From Roseivirga spongicola (GTDB lineage: Bacteria; Bacteroidota; Bacteroidia; Cytophagales; Cyclobacteriaceae), in NCBI RefSeq assembly GCF_001592965.1, contig NZ_LRPC01000028.1:124001-188000 (forward strand): DNA of 64,000 nucleotides, given 5' to 3'. Position numbers and translations under genes: made by a program. Under the pieces are notes generated by a model. It saw only the letters and a program-made list of their open reading frames with translations, was not told the origin of the DNA and searched no databases. The first letter of the stretch is position 1. Each line of letters opens with the position of its first letter. This document shows positions 60,636 to 64,000 of the stretch, piece by piece.

Positions 60636-63029
60636 TTACTTTTTACCAATGGTGTTTTCAAACAGTTTGAATATTCTCTTATACTCGTCTGTCCAGCTAG
60701 AAGGCTCAGTAAACCCGTGATTTTCTACAGGATAAAGAGCCATTTCCCAATTGTCTTTGCCCAACTCAATAAGTCTTTGAGCTAGTCTGACAACATCTTG
60801 AAAATGCACATTTGTATCTACCATTCCATGAGCAATGAGTAGGTCACCTTCTAAGCCTTCAGCAAAGTAAATAGGGGAGCTTCTCTTATAAGCAATTGGG
60901 TCTTCTACAGGAGTATTTAGGATATTAGAAGTGTAGCCGTGATTATAATGAGCCCAATCAGTCACTGACCTAAGGGCTGCACCAGCACTAATTACATCTG
61001 GATGCTTGAACATGGCAAATAGAGTGATGAAACCTCCATAAGAACCACCGTACATTCCAATTCTTCCGGCCTCTACACCATGCTCATTCATCAAGAATTT
61101 AGCTCCATCTATTTGGTCAGAAAGGTCTTTTCCTCCCATATGGCGGTAAATTCCAGTTCTCCAGTCTCTACCATAACCTGAACTAGCTCTATAGTCAATA
61201 TCTAGTACAGTGTAACCCTTGGCCATCAGCATATTGTTGAACATGAACTCCCTGAAATAAGTACTCCACCAGTAGTGTACATTTTGTAGGTAGCCCGCTC
61301 CGTGAACAAAAATTACTCCTGCTCCATTAGGGTTTTCAGGTTTGTAAAGTCTTGCATGAACATCTGCTCCATCTTCTGCTTTGAAGGTGATGATTTCTGG
61401 TTGGTGCCAGTCATAAGCTTTGAAGCCTTCTTTTAAGCTTTCGGTTAGCTTTTTGGCTTTAGCACCTGGTTTATTATCCATCACATAAAGCTCAGTAGGT
61501 TGGTCTATGTAAGAATACTCAATAGCTATACTTTTCTCATCGGGAGATAAGGTTACTTCGTTTCCTCCGTCTAGTGTAGTTATTTGAGTGGGTTTTCCTC
61601 CGTTTAGAGGTAAAGAGTAAAAGTGCTTAATACCTGGGTGCTTCATGTTCGCAGTGAAGTACCACTTTTTGCCATCGCTAGAAAGTTTAGGTTGGTAAAC
61701 CTCGTAGTTGCCGCTGGTTAGTTGTTTGGTGGTGCCAGTAGATATATCGTGAGTATATAGATGGGAGTATCCTGTTTTTTCTGACTGGAAGTAAATGGTT
61801 TTGTTATCTGGAAGGAAACCAAAAGTACCTCCGAAACCGCTTACGCCAGGCCCGCCAATCCATGCCTCATCTCTCTGTCTGTCTATTGTAATCAAATCGC
61901 CAGTTTCAGGGATTAGTCTCATAATCCACCTGTCTTTATTATCATCTGCACTGAATTGAACTACTGCATATTTGCCATCGCCAGACCATAGGGTTGTGGT
62001 TGCAGAAACCTTTCTAGGCTCTTTTATCCATTCTTTGTCCGGATAGTCTTTAGTATAGTCAGGCAGATCAGTGATTCCAGGAAGTTGCATTTTGTCTAGG
62101 TAGTAAACACTATCTCCTGAAACGCTATAAATTCCTATTTCAGAATAACCTTGTTCACCACCTACTTTAGATCGGGCGTTGATATCTGTGGTGTAACCCG
62201 AATTCGTCACGTAATTAGGGACAATAGTGTTCTGAGCTCCATTTTCTGGTGAATTGTATACCGAAAAACTAACAAACCTACCATCAGGTGATAGTTGAAG
62301 GCTTCTGATGTTGGGTAACTCTACGGCATCGCGATTGTCGTTATCACCGAAGCTACCGAAAGAACCAAAACCTCTGAAACTTCTTCTTGGTCTGTTTCTT
62401 CTCTCTTTAATTATTTCTGAAGTGTTCAGTTGGTCTTCTCTCAGCCAAGAATCTTGAATTCTATTTCCTGAGTTACCATTACCTACACCTCTTCGGCTGG
62501 GAGATTCATCTTCACGCCCATAGTTTACAATAAAATTGGTGAGCTGAGTGATTAATCCAGTTTCTGTATTGATTGTGAATAGATTGTCTTCAACTACAAA
62601 TGAGATTACATTCTCTTTATGAAAGCTCGGATTGGTTTCTCTGTCATTGGTAGCTGTAAGGCGACTAACCTTCTCAGACTTCAATTCTTTAATGTAGATA
62701 TCTCCACCTTCTGTATATACAATTTTAGTTTTGTCTTGGTTAAACTCATAGTTAGAAGGCCAGCCTTCACTAGTGTCGTCTATCTTTTCGGGTGTTCCAC
62801 CGTCTTTACTTATTTGGTAGGCTGATACTTCGCCATTTCCGTCTGGATCCCAGTAAAAGAAGATGTTTTTGCTGTCTTTCGACCAGCTAACACGCGAAGG
62901 AGAGGTTCCTATAAACTTTTCAGGAGCCTGCATAATCTCTTCAACAGTAAGCTGGCTTAAAGGCTTGGTTTGAGCCGAAGCATAAACAGCAAACAGTAGT
63001 AATAAACCGAATAGTCCGATCTTTCTCAT
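60636..63029 (-). CDS. Exported S9-family peptidase (DPP IV/prolyl oligopeptidase-like)
   Basis: 797 residues with a signal peptide (ending YASAQ, about residue 19). An N-terminal propeller (about 40-520) includes an unusual Arg/Asn/Gly-rich insertion (about 175-230, 'RREDES..RRGVGNGNSGNRIQ' and 'RRNRPRRSFRGFGSFGSFGD'). The alpha/beta-hydrolase domain has the triad Ser663 (GGSYGG), Asp738 (HGMVDTNVH) and His771 (ENHGF). It is first in an operon with ggt. Distinct from the S9 protein at 2901-4985 in its insertion and length. Confidence 0.93.
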   Translation of the reverse strand: MRKIGLFGLLLLFAVYASAQTKPLSQLTVEEIMQAPEKFIGTSPSRVSWSKDSKNIFFYWDPDGNGEVSAYQISKDGGTPEKIDDTSEGWPSNYEFNQDKTKIVYTEGGDIYIKELKSEKVSRLTATNDRETNPSFHKENVISFVVEDNLFTINTETGLITQLTNFIVNYGREDESPSRRGVGNGNSGNRIQDSWLREDQLNTSEIIKERRNRPRRSFRGFGSFGSFGDNDNRDAVELPNIRSLQLSPDGRFVSFSVYNSPENGAQNTIVPNYVTNSGYTTDINARSKVGGEQGYSEIGIYSVSGDSVYYLDKMQLPGITDLPDYTKDYPDKEWIKEPRKVSATTTLWSGDGKYAVVQFSADDNKDRWIMRLIPETGDLITIDRQRDEAWIGGPGVSGFGGTFGFLPDNKTIYFQSEKTGYSHLYTHDISTGTTKQLTSGNYEVYQPKLSSDGKKWYFTANMKHPGIKHFYSLPLNGGKPTQITTLDGGNEVTLSPDEKSIAIEYSYIDQPTELYVMDNKPGAKAKKLTESLKEGFKAYDWHQPEIITFKAEDGADVHARLYKPENPNGAGVIFVHGAGYLQNVHYWWSTYFREFMFNNMLMAKGYTVLDIDYRASSGYGRDWRTGIYRHMGGKDLSDQIDGAKFLMNEHGVEAGRIGMYGGSYGGFITLFAMFKHPDVISAGAALRSVTDWAHYNHGYTSNILNTPVEDPIAYKRSSPIYFAEGLEGDLLIAHGMVDTNVHFQDVVRLAQRLIELGKDNWEMALYPVENHGFTEPSSWTDEYKRIFKLFENTIGKK

Positions 63030-63057
63030 GTCTCTATTTAGATTTTAAGGTAATGGT

Positions 63058-63065
63058 CAAACATA
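63058..63065 (-). promoter_or_regulatory. Candidate -7 box for the S9 peptidase-ggt operon
   Basis: On the minus strand TATGTTTG matches TAnnTTTG exactly, about 30 bases before the ATG at 63029. No clear -33 box is found at standard spacing. Confidence 0.35.
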
Positions 63066-63233
63066 CTTAAAATGCAAATAACCTGTTTGAGAAATATGTC
63101 GAGAGGCAATAAATAATGAAGTCCCGTTTTAAGACTTTTTGTCCCGATTTGGTCTTTAGCGATGGTGTGGTAGAAAGTACATCTTACATTTTTTTGCTTA
63201 TGAGCCACTTTTATTAGGCAGAAATATTATGGC

Positions 63234-63650
63234 ATGATTAAGGTTGCTTTTGGTGCCAGAGTGAATAACGGAAGAAAAAAGATACTAATTGTAGAAGACG
63301 ATCCAGGGATGCAAAAACTGGTTAGTTTTCATTTAAAGGATCTTTACGACCTGAAAGTTGTATCTGATGGTTGGGAGGCCTTCACAATTCTTAATGAGGA
63401 TAGTGATCCTCAAGATTTAATCCTCACCGATATTGAAATGACTGAGTTAGATGGCCTTAAACTCATTGAGATGTTGGACGATATCCCAGAATACAGGCAG
63501 ATTCCGGTAATAGTGATGAGTTCTACAGTTCAAAAAAATGATGAACTCCAATTAGATTTTCAGAACTACTTTGGCTGTCTGCCGAAACCAGTAGTTCCGG
63601 CAGAATTATACCTAAAAATAGAGGAAGCCTTTTGCTCAAGAATTGGCTGA
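63234..63650 (+). CDS. Stand-alone response-regulator receiver protein
   Basis: CheY-like protein of 138 residues with no output domain. Acidic residues are in VEDD (20-23), the phospho-acceptor is Asp66 (LILTDIEM), the switch Ser is in VMSSTV (96/97) and the conserved Lys118 is in LPKPV. The first 14 residues (MIKVAFGARVNNGR) precede the usual start, and a GTG at 63261 is an alternative. Its stop abuts the stop of the convergent sigma-54 activator gene with no bases between them. Confidence 0.9.
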   Translation: MIKVAFGARVNNGRKKILIVEDDPGMQKLVSFHLKDLYDLKVVSDGWEAFTILNEDSDPQDLILTDIEMTELDGLKLIEMLDDIPEYRQIPVIVMSSTVQKNDELQLDFQNYFGCLPKPVVPAELYLKIEEAFCSRIG

Positions 63651-64000
63651 TTATTCTTCTCCTTCCATTTCTTTTAAATACCTGTAAATACTGGACTTCC
63701 CGATGTCTAGCTTTTTAGCTACCAGCAATACGTTGTTGTCATATTTATCTAAAAAGTGCCTGATTATTTTAAATGTATAGTCTCTCAAGGTCATCTCTTC
63801 AAACAAGAATTGCCCTTCTTTTTGTAAGCTGTTAAATGTAATGTCTTCAACTTCAATGAGTTTATCTTCACACATTACGGCAGCCAATTCTATTACAGAC
63901 TTCAGTTCTCTTACATTGCCAGGAAAAGGATAGGATATAAGCTTATTCTGTGCTTCTTTACTCAGCTTGATATTTCCTAGTTTGTTCTCTTTGGCAAAGT
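63651..64000 (-). CDS. Sigma-54 activator, C-terminal part (runs off the right edge)
   Basis: Partial gene; reading continues past base 64000. The visible 115 residues start 'FAKENKLGNIKLSKEAQNKL', then ISYPFPGNVRELKSVIELA, the conserved end of the sigma-54-interacting AAA+ domain, and finish with a Fis-type helix-turn-helix ('NNVLLVAKKLDIGKSSIYRYLKEME'). The ATP-binding and any receiver domain lie outside the window. This is the second such activator in 33 kb, distinct in its C-terminus from that at 30365-31738. Confidence 0.9.
   Translation of the reverse strand, partial: FAKENKLGNIKLSKEAQNKLISYPFPGNVRELKSVIELAAVMCEDKLIEVEDITFNSLQKEGQFLFEEMTLRDYTFKIIRHFLDKYDNNVLLVAKKLDIGKSSIYRYLKEMEGEE

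Noticed and set aside
1-64000. CRISPR array, prophage, or defence island
   Set aside because: No regularly spaced repeats, Cas, integrase, phage structural genes or recognised defence genes were seen on either strand.

Overview
The window looks like chromosomal DNA of a marine-type Bacteroidota, most likely order Cytophagales (Roseivirga/Fulvivirga-like). This is an inference from gene content: TonB-dependent receptors with carboxypeptidase-like N-terminal domains, a type IX secretion C-terminal domain, many exported peptidases with short Sec signals, FtsX-type permeases ending in a conserved 'NPV-x-x-L-R' tail, modest GC, and almost no Shine-Dalgarno sequences. No tRNA, rRNA, CRISPR array or prophage was seen.

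Layout. 1-7.6 kb: a TonB receptor, a DUF3817 membrane protein, a dipeptidyl-peptidase IV-like S9 peptidase and a ligase-associated DEXH helicase, with a MITE-like inverted repeat (5010-5138) between the last two. 7.6-10.9 kb: an intergenic element that folds on paper into a four-way junction (7801-7883), a small lipoprotein, and a translationally coupled mpgS-mpgP pair for the compatible solute mannosylglycerate. 10.9-21.5 kb: a BNR/Asp-box exported protein, a TPR plus beta-propeller protein, a YfcC-family carrier, a CPA2 antiporter coupled to a DUF5946 protein, and a vanadium-haloperoxidase-like protein exported by the type IX system. 21.6-26.3 kb: PadR regulator plus prefix-domain FtsX permease, a REP-associated transposase unit flanked by a 52-bp direct repeat and mirror-image hairpins, and an MtfA-like peptidase.

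26.4-41.7 kb is the most coherent regulatory region. A minus-strand cluster (sigma-54 response regulator, small exported protein, NtrY-like kinase, M61 peptidase) faces four tandem FtsX/MacB-type permease genes on the plus strand. A strong sigma-54 promoter match (31882-31897) sits 24 bases before the first permease, so the two-component system probably controls the permease array. No ATPase gene is present in the window.

41.7-64 kb: a Spy-like protein; a TonB receptor plus an SGNH-like lipoprotein whose catalytic residues appear lost; mnmA; a CPBP protease; an operon of three exported amidohydrolases of which only the middle one keeps its metal ligands; a metzincin-type protease; a sterol desaturase-family protein; small exported proteins; a gamma-glutamyltransferase/S9 peptidase operon; a receiver-domain protein; and the C-terminal part of a second sigma-54 activator running off the right edge. 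Overall theme: peptide scavenging and processing at the cell envelope, with envelope-stress-type permeases under two-component control.
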